Below, one piece after another: positions 37,755-48,505 of a stretch of DNA of 56,064 nucleotides. This stretch comes from Xylaria sp. FL1777. Its lineage: Eukaryota; Ascomycota; Sordariomycetes; Xylariales; Xylariaceae. How positions within the stretch are numbered: position 1 is the first letter of the stretch; the number at the start of each line of letters is the position of its first letter. The position numbers and the translations under genes are program-made. The notes below the pieces were generated by a model. The model was not told where the DNA came from, ran no database searches, and saw nothing but the letters and a program-made list of their open reading frames with translations. The stretch is from NCBI GenBank assembly GCA_022578965.1, contig MU400754.1:1-56064 (forward strand), in the 5' to 3' direction.

Positions 37755-40700
37755 AATGAGGGATGATGAGATGGAGAAGAAGGACTTATGTAAGCTACCT
37801 GCTAGCACTAATTACCCATGCTAGGTGTTAGGTGCCCCAGGTAACCAGTCTCCTGGTCTTCACGATCTTGGAATAACACAAGCTGGAATTATACTACAAG
37901 TTACCAGACATACACTATACATGACCCATGTGACCCTTACTTCAAGCTCTCGCGGCGCCCTACACATGGTAACAGCATACCTGGTCTAAGAACTGTTTGC
38001 TTAGTTCCACCGCCGATGCTGGATATACTCTGTGTTCGCTTTGCTTTCCGCCGGCATGTGTTTTAGACAATAGTTGCGTGAAGTGTGTTCATCGATGTCC
38101 GTCTGGTAATATCGCAAGTTGAACTGGGAGTCCGTAGTTTCTACTCAGCTTCCTTGTACGATTACGGAGTACGTAATGTGACTATCGCCCGAAAATTATT
38201 ATCTACTAAGTATTTCTAAGGCATATAAATATAGGAGAGGGAGAGAAGTGAAAAGGTTGACTTGGGTGAGCTGGGCAAACAGAAATAGGTTAAACCTACT
38301 TGTATTATTACGTTCACCTTTTAGGTCAGCCGGATTGTCCACCATCTTTAGCAGTGGCGTATCCATTTTAGCTTGGCGGGTTGAAGGTTTTTAACCGATA
38401 ACTTAAAATAAGTATCTTAGTTTCTCGGCATTGATCCTCAGGATAATAAGACTTGATACTCCCCATCTTTCTCACCCAATTCTTCAACTCACCAGGAGTA
38501 AAAAATGTCGGAGATGATGGTTTACATGAATAAAACGCTATATAGCCTTAAATAAGGTGTTCTAGAGGTATTCTGGTGTTACTACCTACAGTTACTGTTA
38601 CTGTGAAAGGGATCGTCGGCCTGCTACTGCGTAGTATAGGTAGTATAGCTCACTAGGGCTGGTAGAAGGGAGCTAAACTAATCAGGGCCGAAGCGTCGCA
38701 ATGCCGAGATCACTGTGGCGCAATGCCGTCTGTTGTGAACAGGGTTCTAGACTCTGTCGAGAGTGGACACCACGGTGAATGAGGCGGGACAGTATCGTAA
38801 ACCTGGTAGGTTGCTCGGTGGGCGCGGCCCGAGAGCTTTACTCGAGTACAAATGTTCACCGTTCTTTTAGGGTCTTATGGCTGCAATTCTCGTTATGCCT
38901 AACGTTATGGTGAAGGCCACATTACGTGTGAGAAAGTATCCGTGACGCGATAGATTTTGGTGATAAGTTCAGAACGTTTGTGATGGGAAAAGGGATCGCT
39001 TTTCACAGTATACTGCGTATGAGTGAGTTGTGACAAGTTATAAGCCAGGAACTAACCATACATAGAACACTACATGGTACCCCTGACATAGCATCATTGT
39101 AGTGCGTACCGTATGATAATAAATCTCCGTGAAGATGGTTTTCTCGGCAGGCAATTACAACACTTTGCCCGAGCCGGCTGGCAATGACCCCTGTTCAGCA
39201 CAAGCCACGAATCCTTCCATAAAAAGCATCACATCAGTACGCCAACACGCACTACCCAACTGGTAGGTGGGCATCACCTTTCATGTCAAGGCGCTTGTGA
39301 GAATTTAAGCTTCTTCTCCCGTCTTTTCGCGTGAAGCCAATGCCTGTCATCGGCCGCAACGGAGCAGGAGATCTATTGTTAGCTTTTCCGCTCCAGTTCT
39401 TGTTTGTAAGTTGGAACCTCATAAGGTAACAGATCATTAGCAGGACTACAGGACAACCGAAGTATTACGCTTCACTTTGATAACAACCCATCAGCCGATG
39501 AAGGGGGCCTCCCTGTGTACCTACCTAGGTAGGGAGTGTACACTCATATAAGACTATATTTGGTCGTGACGAGCACTCGACCACTCAGCGGAACTCCGTC
39601 CGTGTCAGCTTTACCATGTAGCAATCCACGTGTGAGGGCTACGATTGCAGATCTTGGGATTCCTTCGAGCTGGACACACGCAGACGAATATGCGCCAAGA
39701 TGTATCACGGGTGATGTGTATGGTAGATGGATTTTCTTATCTGCAATGGCTAGTTTACAGCGAGGCAAAACCCAGAGAGCGTCGACCAGGAGTTATTTCC
39801 TTCCGCCCTTGTGGTAGATAGGACTATATACGGTACCGTCACAAGTACAGATACACTTGCCTCTCTTTGGCTAGGCGTCGTTTATATGTGAATATAGCAA
39901 TAATAAGTCGGAAGAGAGGGGTATCACAGACATTTATTAATTCATGTTGTATACTTACTCTCTCACTCCCCGCATAATACTATAAATACTGCACTGTAGT
40001 AGACATTTTAATGAACTAAAATCTATGACTATGCGATCGTGAATATAAATAGGGGTTCAAAGCTCGACATAATCTGGCCTCGAGCCCGAAGTAGGTCTCG
40101 GCATTGTCGTGTACTGTATGGATCTCACGACACGATGGGCATGCCTATGCGTGCTAAAATAGCACAGGTCTGGTAATCTAACCATCAGCGAGAGGATTGT
40201 AAAAAGCGCAACACGATAAAAACTTGGCAAAACATGATTACTCGTGCAGGAATAGATGTAATGAGTCAAACCCTGTTTTTTTTTTATCCTCTCCATCGGT
40301 GCTCCTGGTTGAATGTTGCACACACCTACATGTAACCTTGCGATAAGAAAATGAGCGATCGCCTCCCGGACTTCCCATTCTGTTCTTAATGCATGTCTAC
40401 CCATGCAAGGCAAATGATGGGCAAATGCACGTGCTGTCTGCCGTGCCCAACGTATTGGGACCACTCAGCTGCACCGAGATGTAGCCTTCGCAAGGCTTGG
40501 CGAATGAGATGCAGCGCCTGGTGATCAGACTGCAGGGTACTTCGGAATACCAAGGCACCGGGCTCTGTACTGCCAGGGGCGACTGGGTAGAGATTTCATT
40601 CCCTTTCCTTCATGCGTAGGTAGATATCCCTGCTCTACCGCGTGTCCGTGCTGTCCATCACGTCAGCACATTACAAAGCTCATCGCCAACTTCCAACGTC

Positions 40701-41627
40701 GGCGGTCAACCTGTTCTCCTTGTTGGCCCTGGCCTATATATCCTGCCGACCCTGTGAAATACTGTGTTAGTTGTGCAGCAGGATCGTTCCAGACGCCATC
40801 TACCAAAAGGCGACTTGAGACTCATCACCGTGGTACGGCATTGGCGGGAGCAGGGGGCGTTCCAATGGTAGTCCCCGCGTCTCCCATTCCGAGAGGCACA
40901 TCAGTGTACCTACTGTACGCAGTATACCGGTAGGCGGTCCCTTTCGTCTCAGTAATCCGCCAAGTTTGATGGCGACGGTGCAGATTATAAAACAGACACT
41001 TGATTCCCTTTTAGGCATGAGTGCTGACAGTCTCTGACGCTCGTGGCGGGACAGGCGAACCTCCAAGCACATAGCTAGAGCTGGGCATGAAGCTATGAAG
41101 CTTGGCCCATCTAGATATTACTACTTGCCAAGGTAGCTAGGGCTCAGCTTCGTTGTTCAGGTTGGCCTGACTACGTGGAGAGACAAAAATAACCTAATCT
41201 TGCCATGTGCAAATGGGTCTAGTGCAATACCTGACGGAACAAACATGGGATGCCAGAAGCCATCCAAGCCATCCAGACCATCCATGTACTGCGTACGCCA
41301 TACATCCATGGAGGAATAGGATTGGTGGGTATGCCGGATGGCAAGGTCTATTGCCCAGACCCTAGCTTCGAATTGCAACTCTGATCCATCCACTACGTTC
41401 ATAGCATCCTTGGCTAGCAACATTGTTCGTGGTTCAAGCTTATGTCAAGCCTTCGGTACTTTCCTTGGCGATATGAGCTTAGTTGCGAGGAAACCCACCG
41501 GCCATGACGCATGGAGAGTAATATGGGGCTTGAGTGAGACGACATGAACGATATGGGAGCTTCTATGGCTTGACCTTGGGGCATCGTGAATGGGATGCTG
41601 CCAAGGTCTCCCGGGCCCTCTGTTGGT
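37755..41627. other. Gene-poor island upstream of the four-gene group
   Basis: Nearly 4 kb without a recognised gene. Short frames (40057-40464 minus, 40800-41072 minus, 39536-39817 plus) do not resemble known families and do not chain into a spliced model. A CTACCTAGGTAGG motif lies near 39520. Confidence 0.45.
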
Positions 41628-41822
41628 TATAATAACCTCGTAGTCGCACCATTTCGTTGATTAGCATTCGAGTAGTATCACGGTTTTTCTTCTTTTATTC
41701 CGAAGACGCCAATTTACGGGTACCCTTTGAAAGGGATCTCATCACTTTCAAGGCTTTAGCTTCGTCCTCTTCTTTCGTTCTCGCTTATCCCGTCCTCTTC
41801 CTTTCGACCGCCATTTATCACC
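41628..41822 (+). promoter_or_regulatory. Likely promoter and leader of the MFS transporter gene
   Basis: TTATAATAACC lies about 190 bp before the ATG and a long pyrimidine-rich tract (about 41760-41815) runs up to it, the usual look of a fungal transcription start region. The start codon has the context ATCACCATGG. Confidence 0.4.
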
Positions 41823-43584
41823 ATGGATTCTGACGGCTCTAGTGGTCATGAGAAGTCGCGCGTCGACATCGAGGCCTCCTCGGTCGAGGAGTTTAGCCCT
41901 AAGGAGGCCAAGAGGATCGTTGCACGCATTGACCGCCGGCTCGTCACTGTTACTGGCTTTATGTACTGTATCAGCGTCATGGACCGGACGAACCTGGGAG
42001 CTGCTTACATCGCAGGCTTGGGCAGGGACCTTCAATTAACTATTGATAACCGTTATGTGAGCATCTCATGCTCTGCTTGTCTTCACCTGTTCTTCAAGCA
42101 CGACTAATTTATGGCTGGCTAGTCTCTTGTCACACTCTTATTCTTCGTTACCTATATCATCTTTCAGCCCCCTTCGACTGTCCTCTGCAGAAAACTTGGC
42201 CCACGTCCCTTCCTCGCCTTCATCACGATAGCTTGGGGTATCGTTTTGATCGGCCTAGGCTTGGTTCACAACTGGGGCGGGCTCGCGGCTTTGCGACTGG
42301 TCCTCGGTCTTTTCGAAGCCGGATTTTTCCCTAGTGTTATTTATCTCCTGTGAGTTCAGCCACCTTTGCTGCTGCTGTGAGATGGCAACTAATTAGATCT
42401 TCTCTAGGTCGACATGGTACACTCGGTGTAAGATGAGCTGCTAATCTATTAATGTGCGAATAGTAGAACTAATGGGATTTAGTTGAAATGGGCAAACGTT
42501 ATGCTTTCTTCTACGTTATTGGCTGCTTGGCCTCGGCTTTTTCGGGCATCATTGCTTATGGTCTCATTCATCTCGACGGCCGGGCTAACCTCGAAGGTTG
42601 GCGATGGATTTTCGTCGTCGAAGGTCTTCTGACAGTCGTCATTGGTGCCGGTGGTTACTGGCTTCTCGTTGATTTCCCTGATTCTGACCGCAAGGTCTGG
42701 AGTTTTTTGAGTCCGAAAGAGCGCGCTTGGATCGTTGAAAAGGTCAAAGCCGATCGTGGCGACTCCCAGATCTCCACCTTTGATTTGAAGAAGTTTCTGC
42801 GTGGCGCATTAGACTGGAGGATCTGGTGAGTACTGAACCGGACATATATCTTGTCCACTCGTGGCTCGGCCGAACAGATGGTTAACAATGTTTGACCTAT
42901 AGGGCATATGGTGGTATGGGTTTGGGTACTTCCACCATCAACTACTCCTTCTCCTTCTTCTTGCCTATTATTCTAAACACCAACTTGGGTTTTGGCCCTG
43001 CGGCTTCGCAAATTCTAGTCGCACCCCCGTACGGCTTCGCTGCGATATACATGTTCAGTATCAACTATCTTGGAGACAAGTTCAGGTACCGTGGACCCGT
43101 CATTGTTATCAACATGATCATCTGCCTCATCGGATTGCCCATTCTCGGATGGCATAGCAATAGCTATGTGCGGTACTTCGGTGCGTTCTTGATCTGCGCC
43201 GGTGCTAATGCCAATCTTCCTTCGGCTCTTGCTCTCCAGGGCAACAACATCCGTGGACAGTGGAAGCGTGCTTTCTGCAGTGCTATGTTCGTGGGTCTGG
43301 CTGGTATTGGTGGAATCGCTGGTGCTCTCGTCTTCAGGGCTCAGGACGCCGCCGGAGGTTACAAGCCGGGCTTTTTCGCCTGTATTGCTGCCGCTCTCCT
43401 TGTCTTGCTTCTTACCGCAGCATGCGACATTTCCTACTACCGGGATAATAAGGCAGCCGACCGTGGTGAGAAGGACTTAGAATGCGATGAAGTAAGACAC
43501 TCCTCTATCTTACCAACTATAGACAGAAGACTGATAATTGTACGACAGGATGCGCCGCAAGCTAATTTCCGATACACTCTATAA
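41823..43584 (+). CDS. MFS transporter, Dal5-like anion:cation symporter family
   Basis: Six exons (41823-42056, 42123-42349, 42408-42427, 42483-42825, 42903-43491, 43549-43584), all GT-AG, give 482 residues, the usual size. Diagnostic segments are MDRTNLGAAYIAGLG in the first membrane helix region, LGLFEAGFFPSVIYLLSTWY, RFEMGKRYAFFYVIG, GWRWIFVVEGLLTV, the NYLGDKFRYRGP loop and a tail ending NFRYTL. This family, named after the yeast allantoate permease, imports carboxylates, vitamins and similar anions; the substrate cannot be read from sequence. The third exon is only 20 bp. The last intron is 57 bp and in frame, so retention would add 19 residues; the spliced tail fits the family better. 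It is the first gene of the four-gene group and the next gene starts 540 bp downstream on the same strand. Confidence 0.93.
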
Positions 43585-44123
43585 GCCATGTCGCCTTTAC
43601 CGGATCAATTGACATTGTCACTCGTTATATCTACTGGCCCAGCGATTATCACTGTTAGCATCTTCGAGATATCCCGGGGTCGTAATGTTTATATATAGAA
43701 CTTAACTCTGCACATAAATTGAAAATTTTTGGATTTTGATTTTGATTTTGAAGTCTCTGAATTCATTTAGCTTCGCTTCCAATACTATTGCCCCGTCATT
43801 GCATTTCTAAAATACCACGTTAGAGACAGAACCAACACTCAGCGCGTTGATTGACGTAGTTACCTATTGTACTTATATTGCAAATCCCCTCCATCCTCTT
43901 TATGCATGCCCCCGCTATCCTGACAAGGAACGGAGGAGGGTCTTCTATTTAGCCAAAACTGAACCCTGTCTGATACCTAAATTGTGATTCATCAAGCAAC
44001 TTGCAACGGAGTGGGTATTGAATAGAAGATACTTAGTCCCTCGACCCGTATGGTGTTCGCTCAGTTTTGTCTCTGTTGGATTACTAGCTGCGACCAAAGC
44101 TAGAGCTTATCCTCAACCCCAGA
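43585..44123. other. Intergenic, MFS terminator and UstYa promoter
   Basis: 540 bp between two same-strand genes. A short TTTTGGATTTTGATTTTGATTTTG run at 43727-43750 lies past the first gene's end. Nothing else recognised. Confidence 0.4.
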
Positions 44124-45003
44124 ATGGACCATATCAAAAGAGATGCGGTCGAGGAAGAGCAAGCATTTCTTCCATCGTTGGCGAGTCCCAGTGATGCTGC
44201 CTGGTCTCGAGAAAGAAACGATGGCAAGGTAATGCAATACCTGCGGTTAGCCTTAGAGTTTGCAATGACCGTTGTTATCATTGTCTTGTTGGCCCATATT
44301 CTTCATGAGCGGGCTGAAGCCACACCGTCTCCAGTACCAAAATGTATCCTACCATTCAAAGTAATCTAAACGGTTAGGGCGACTAAGTCTCGATGTTCAT
44401 AGTCCCTCGGAAGACGTACACGTTTCTTCCAGACCCAAATTACGTGCGCGATAACATGCTTTTCGACGAACAAGAAACGCTGAACACGTTACACAGTTGG
44501 CTACCCCTAAGTTCAGGTATGTGCATGCCCGAAAAAAATGAGCAATCAGCTTTACATATCAAAATCGGAGCTAAAGCGTCTGATTCTTTCTTTGCCACTT
44601 AGAAGCCAGAGGCTATGTCCAGATCCCCAACTATGCTTCCTACAACATCCTCGGCGACCCCTATATTGTAGCAGTAAACCGGACATCCGACGGCCCTGCC
44701 TATATGATGTCCGTCTTCCATCAACTGCATTGCCTCTCGTATGTCGTGGACCACTACCAGCGCGGATACGCGGGCGCCAACTTAACGGAAGAGGTCGCCC
44801 ATCACTCGGCTCATTGTTTCGACTACCTCCGCCAGGCCATTATGTGTGCGGCCGACACGAATCTCGAGGGCGATACCGATGCTGGTCCGGGCTGGGGTTC
44901 CGATCACCAATGTACAGATTACGACGCGCTGCTAGCTTGGGCGAATGAACACGGCGCTATGAGATGGAGGACTGGTCTCTTGCCGGGTGTAGCGATCCTA
45001 TGA
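44124..45003 (+). CDS. UstYa-family oxidase (DUF3328)
   Basis: Three exons (44124-44343, 44403-44516, 44603-45003) give 244 residues, typical for the family. A short cytosolic N-terminus is followed by one membrane helix (about residues 42-61, LALEFAMTVVIIVLLAHIL); the rest should face the secretory lumen. The two family signature motifs H-x-x-H-C are present: HQLHC at 151-155 and HSAHC at 179-183, followed by FDYLRQ. Two N-glycosylation sequons (NRT at 137, NLT at 171) lie between or near them. UstYa proteins are copper- or metal-dependent oxidases or related enzymes that cyclise or modify fungal RiPP peptides (ustiloxin, phomopsin) and other metabolites. Both motifs and the splice frame are intact, so the enzyme should be active. 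No precursor peptide with Kex2-type repeats is visible nearby, so its substrate is open. Confidence 0.93.
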
Positions 45004-45709
45004 TAGACTCGGGGGTGGAGAGAAGAGAGCTGGATACCATGACTTGGGATGTTTAGACAGTCACATGAATAAGTCAGCCGTAACCCCTCGATAGAAGATG
45101 AGGTGCGCGCGTCCGACCATTGCGCTATGAGCGGCCCCCTTCTTACGGTAGAGGCATTCTGTATAAGAAGGAATAGGTTCCAGTGATTTGATTCCGAGAG
45201 CATCAGCGTCTTCTAGAAAATGTATATAGTTTCCACGCAAGTTGCATAATGTCATTTTCTTTCCCCATGGTAAGGGTCTAGACCGAAATTCAATTGTTGC
45301 TTGAGGTTAACAGATTCCACTGATCCTCGTTACATTCTGGGGCTTGCTGAGGAACCTCAGCTCTGGGAGACGGCTCATTTCTCAACTTCATGAAAAGTAA
45401 ATCTATCGAAACCGGTATGTGTATCACTAATTGCTGATTATAAGAATGAGAGCAAAACGTGATACTGCGCCCTCTCCCTCGCGTAGGGAGCTCCGAATTT
45501 GAACTTGAGATACCTGTTCGTGATAATTGATGATGTTGATCCAGTGGTCCTTAATCCGTTCGGCCAGTAGGACATATCAGGAAGGTACTTTTTGATAGTC
45601 TTTACATATCAATGTACATGCGCACCAACATGACCTATTCCCTTCTAGTACAAGAACCCAGACAGAAGTTCCTAGGGATCCATCCAGAACCACCTTTCGT
45701 CCATAAGAC
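45004..45709. other. Intergenic between UstYa-like and MpaB-like genes
   Basis: About 700 bp without a gene apart from a tRNA-like string at 45065-45142 (listed separately). I looked for a short secreted precursor peptide and saw none. Confidence 0.45.
45065..45142 (-). pseudogene. tRNA-like sequence (5' half with A box)
   Basis: On the minus strand GCCGCTCATAGCGCAATGG continues into GTCGGACGCG, matching a Pol III A box and a tRNA D arm. The anticodon region is imperfect and the B box (GGTTCGA) is missing, the sequence instead reading GGGGTTACGG. It may be a tRNA pseudogene or the head of a SINE. Support is only by eye. Confidence 0.25.
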
Positions 45710-46899
45710 ATGGCCATCTTTTCCTATCGCACTTGGTTCCTCTGGGCCCTCGAAACTTTCTATTCGCGTGACTGGTTTTTCTGGCTCTTGATTTCTCCTC
45801 TGCTATATGCGCTTTTCTATATTGCCGTATGGAGATCTCAGAGGAAGGACCAAGCGAGGATGTGTAGCGATTTCGAGAATATGACTTTGGAAGAGGCATA
45901 TTCCATTAAGACCCGGATAGCCGAGCATGAGTTTCCCACGGTATTTTCCGCCGCGATAAAATTTGTCTTTTTCAAGGTATACCTACATACAGTGCAGACC
46001 CGCTGAGGAAATTGAGTTGCTACTTAACTTTCAATTCCTTTGGTCCTATTATTCCATCTATTCTGGCCTTTCCTGTGCCTTTACGTCTTTATCTTGTGAC
46101 CGCACCATGGATGACAGGCACTGACGAATACTACGTAGGCTGAAGGCGTTCCGTCCGTTGCGAAACTCGTCGCTCGAGCGGCGCAGCGCACATCCTCGGC
46201 TAACAGTAAAGCTCCTCGAAAGTCGAAACACGGCACCAGTGTAGCGCCGGCAGATCTCCTAGGCCGCCCTGGCGCGCCGGAGACGATAGCGGCTATTGAC
46301 AGGGTGAACCACGTCCACAGCTTATACCGGCCGTCGGGCAAAATATCCGATGACGACCTGCTGTACGTCCTGAGCCTCTTCTCGCTAGAGCCCATCCGGT
46401 GGATCGACAGGTTCGAATGGCGAGGTCTGACGGCCGAGGAATGCTGTGCTCTGGCGACGCTGTGGAAGGCGCTCGGCGAGGAACTGCATATCCCGTTTGG
46501 CAATCTCCCGTCTTATCGGGAGGGATTCCGGGATGCACTTCATTGGCTTGCGGAGCTGGCGGACTGGGGCCGCCAATACGAGCAGAGGAATAGGGAAAAG
46601 TCACCCGAGAGCGTGTTTCTGGCTCAGAAGCAATTGGATGCATGGGTAGGGAGTGTGCCTAGATGTTTGAAGTGTAGAGCGCGCGGCTTGGTTGCTACGC
46701 TTATTGAGCCGGGGCTTCGGCAAGCTACTGGGTAGGTTTGCTTGTTTTGACTACTTGAACCCCGGTATCCAGAAGGGAGAGAGATGACTGCTGACTGTGA
46801 TGGTTCAAAAGCATCGAAACTCCCTCGGCGACAGCCGTGCTTCTTGTCGAAACGGTCATTCACGTCCGCAGGCTTATACGACGTTATTTCTACCACTGA
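45710..46899 (+). CDS. MpaB-like ER-bound oxygenase (DUF2236 family)
   Basis: Three exons (45710-45976, 46139-46731, 46812-46899) give 315 residues in one frame. Residues 22-41 form a membrane helix. The catalytic domain follows with FENMTLEEAYSIKTRIAEHE, HEFPTVFSAAIKF, the NHVHSLY motif (146-152) after which comes SGKISDDDLLYVLSLF, then EPIRW (173-177) and EWRGLT (182-187). These match the family of MpaB, the ER-bound oxygenase that cleaves a prenyl chain in mycophenolic acid biosynthesis, related to bacterial rubber oxygenase. The product here is unknown. It stops soon after the RRLIRRYFYH segment, where family members I know continue for roughly another 100 residues with an H-L-x-L-P-R-P region, so the C-terminus is short: a real variant, a missed exon or a truncation. 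The first intron is 162 bp. Confidence 0.85.
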
Positions 46900-47427
46900 A
46901 GAGTTCAATGGCGAGCGCGCGCTCTCGTAGCCGATATGGAAGTTGTTGTGCCGTCTATTGAATACTATACGTAGACAAGCTTTTACTGTTTCACGAAGCG
47001 ATACAGGTCATTAAACACCTATTTGGCTCAAATGTGAGTATGCACCGTTCAGAGGACATGAGGATAGCATGATTGATACGAATGTGACATCGATACCCAG
47101 AGAAAGGTGGTCAGTCCTCTGTACTTTGAATCGTGTTGATGATTCGTCACATCTGACAACTGAATAAGTCTCGTGTATGCAGTATCAGCGTTGGGAAGCT
47201 GATCTAGGTCGTTCTCAAAGCTAGGTTAAGTTACTTGAGACTGAGACTGACGTGTTATTGATTATCAATAATATGGCGATTGGGAGATAGTATTGATATA
47301 ATCATAGAGAATTATAGCGTATAAAGCATTATATTATGCCAAATCATTTCTTTAAGTCCAGCTAGGTACATGTTTCGCTATGCACCTCTAATCTCGTATT
47401 TATAGCCATTTTCGAAGTATGTATCGG
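46900..47427. other. Convergent intergenic region
   Basis: Between the tail-to-tail MpaB-like and aldo-keto reductase genes. I saw no continuation of the MpaB C-terminal domain here, nor any other gene. Confidence 0.45.
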
Positions 47428-48255
47428 TTAGTTGTCCAGTCCACTCTTGAGGGGATCCCAACAAACCGGCGCGTATTCATTGGTCTCCAGCTCGGTCATT
47501 TCTTCCGGGGAAAGTTCAAAGTTGTATAGGTCTGCATTCTCCTTGATTCTAGAAGGGGTCACGCTCTTAGGCAGCGGGACCAAACCTTTCTGCAGACTCC
47601 AACGGAGCAAGATTTGAGCCTCTGTCTTGCTATGCTTCTGAGCCAACCTCGCCAGAGTCTTGTCGCCCCATCGCGTTCCCTGCACGACCGGCGAATAAGC
47701 CTCGCAAGCGATATTCCGCTTTGCAAACCAGTCGATGACATCATTACGACTACACCACGGGTGGATTTCATATTGTCCAACTGAGATGACACCACCATTG
47801 CCTCGCTCAGCCTTCAGCTCGGCAATGTGCTGCTCAAGTTCGTCCAGATGATGGACACCGTAGTTGCTAATCCCGATGGACCGAAGCTTCCCTTCCTCAG
47901 CGGCCTCAACGAGAGCTTTCCAGGCGCCTTTGCGAGCGGCCGACCCGCCGTAGGGTGCGTGGAGAAGCATTAGGTCGATGTAGTCGAGACCAGCCGTCTT
48001 CAGGCTTTTCTCGATCTGCTCTTTTGTAGCTTCATATCCGCCCTTCACGACGGACGAGGGGATTTTGGAGGTAAAGAAGATTTCAGAGCGAGGTAAGCCG
48101 CTAGCTCTGATGGCTTGGCCACTGCCAGATTCATTTTGATAAGCCGCGGCTGAGTCGATATGGCGATAACCAGCCCTGAGAGCTTCAAGACAAGCCTCCG
48201 CCGTTGCATCCGGTGGCCTAGGTTTAGAGAAAACAATAAGATAGAAGTCCAAGGA

Positions 48256-48322
<67 letters not shown>

Positions 48323-48505
48323 ATATTTAGGGAGATAAATGGCGAGACTCACGTTTGGTAGACCTAATAGCAAGAAGTTAGTGTAAATGTAAACGGTTAT
48401 TAAGTGGCTTGTAGATAGAGGGACACGAACACCGAAGCCTAGGCGGGGGATTTCATATCCGCTTTTCAACTTGAAAGTCGAATTGAGGTTGTAAGTGGAA
48501 GCCAT
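47428..48505 (-). CDS. Aldo-keto reductase
   Basis: Three exons on the minus strand (48505-48431, 48363-48353, 48217-47428) give 291 residues, the normal length of a small NADPH-dependent aldo-keto reductase. The middle exon has only 11 bases (GTCTACCAAAC), restoring FGVYQTPPDATAEACL. The catalytic tetrad is complete: Asp50 and Tyr55 in HIDSAAAYQNE, Lys80 in FFTSKI, His115 in LMLLHAP. NADPH-site features near the end are LLRWSLQKGLVPLPKSVTPS. It reduces carbonyls to alcohols; substrate unknown. The first donor site (GTTCGT) is weak. Intron 2 contains a long TA/TG microsatellite, which may affect splicing. Convergent with the MpaB-like gene and 1.1 kb from the AT block. Confidence 0.93.
48258..48321. 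repeat. AT/GT microsatellite inside intron 2 of the aldo-keto reductase
   Basis: About 17 AT units followed by about 15 GT units. It makes up almost half of the 135-bp intron. Confidence 0.95.

Noticed and set aside
40057..41072. Minus-strand frames upstream of the transporter as a fifth cluster gene
   Set aside because: The two frames cannot be joined into a sensible protein and match no biosynthetic family.
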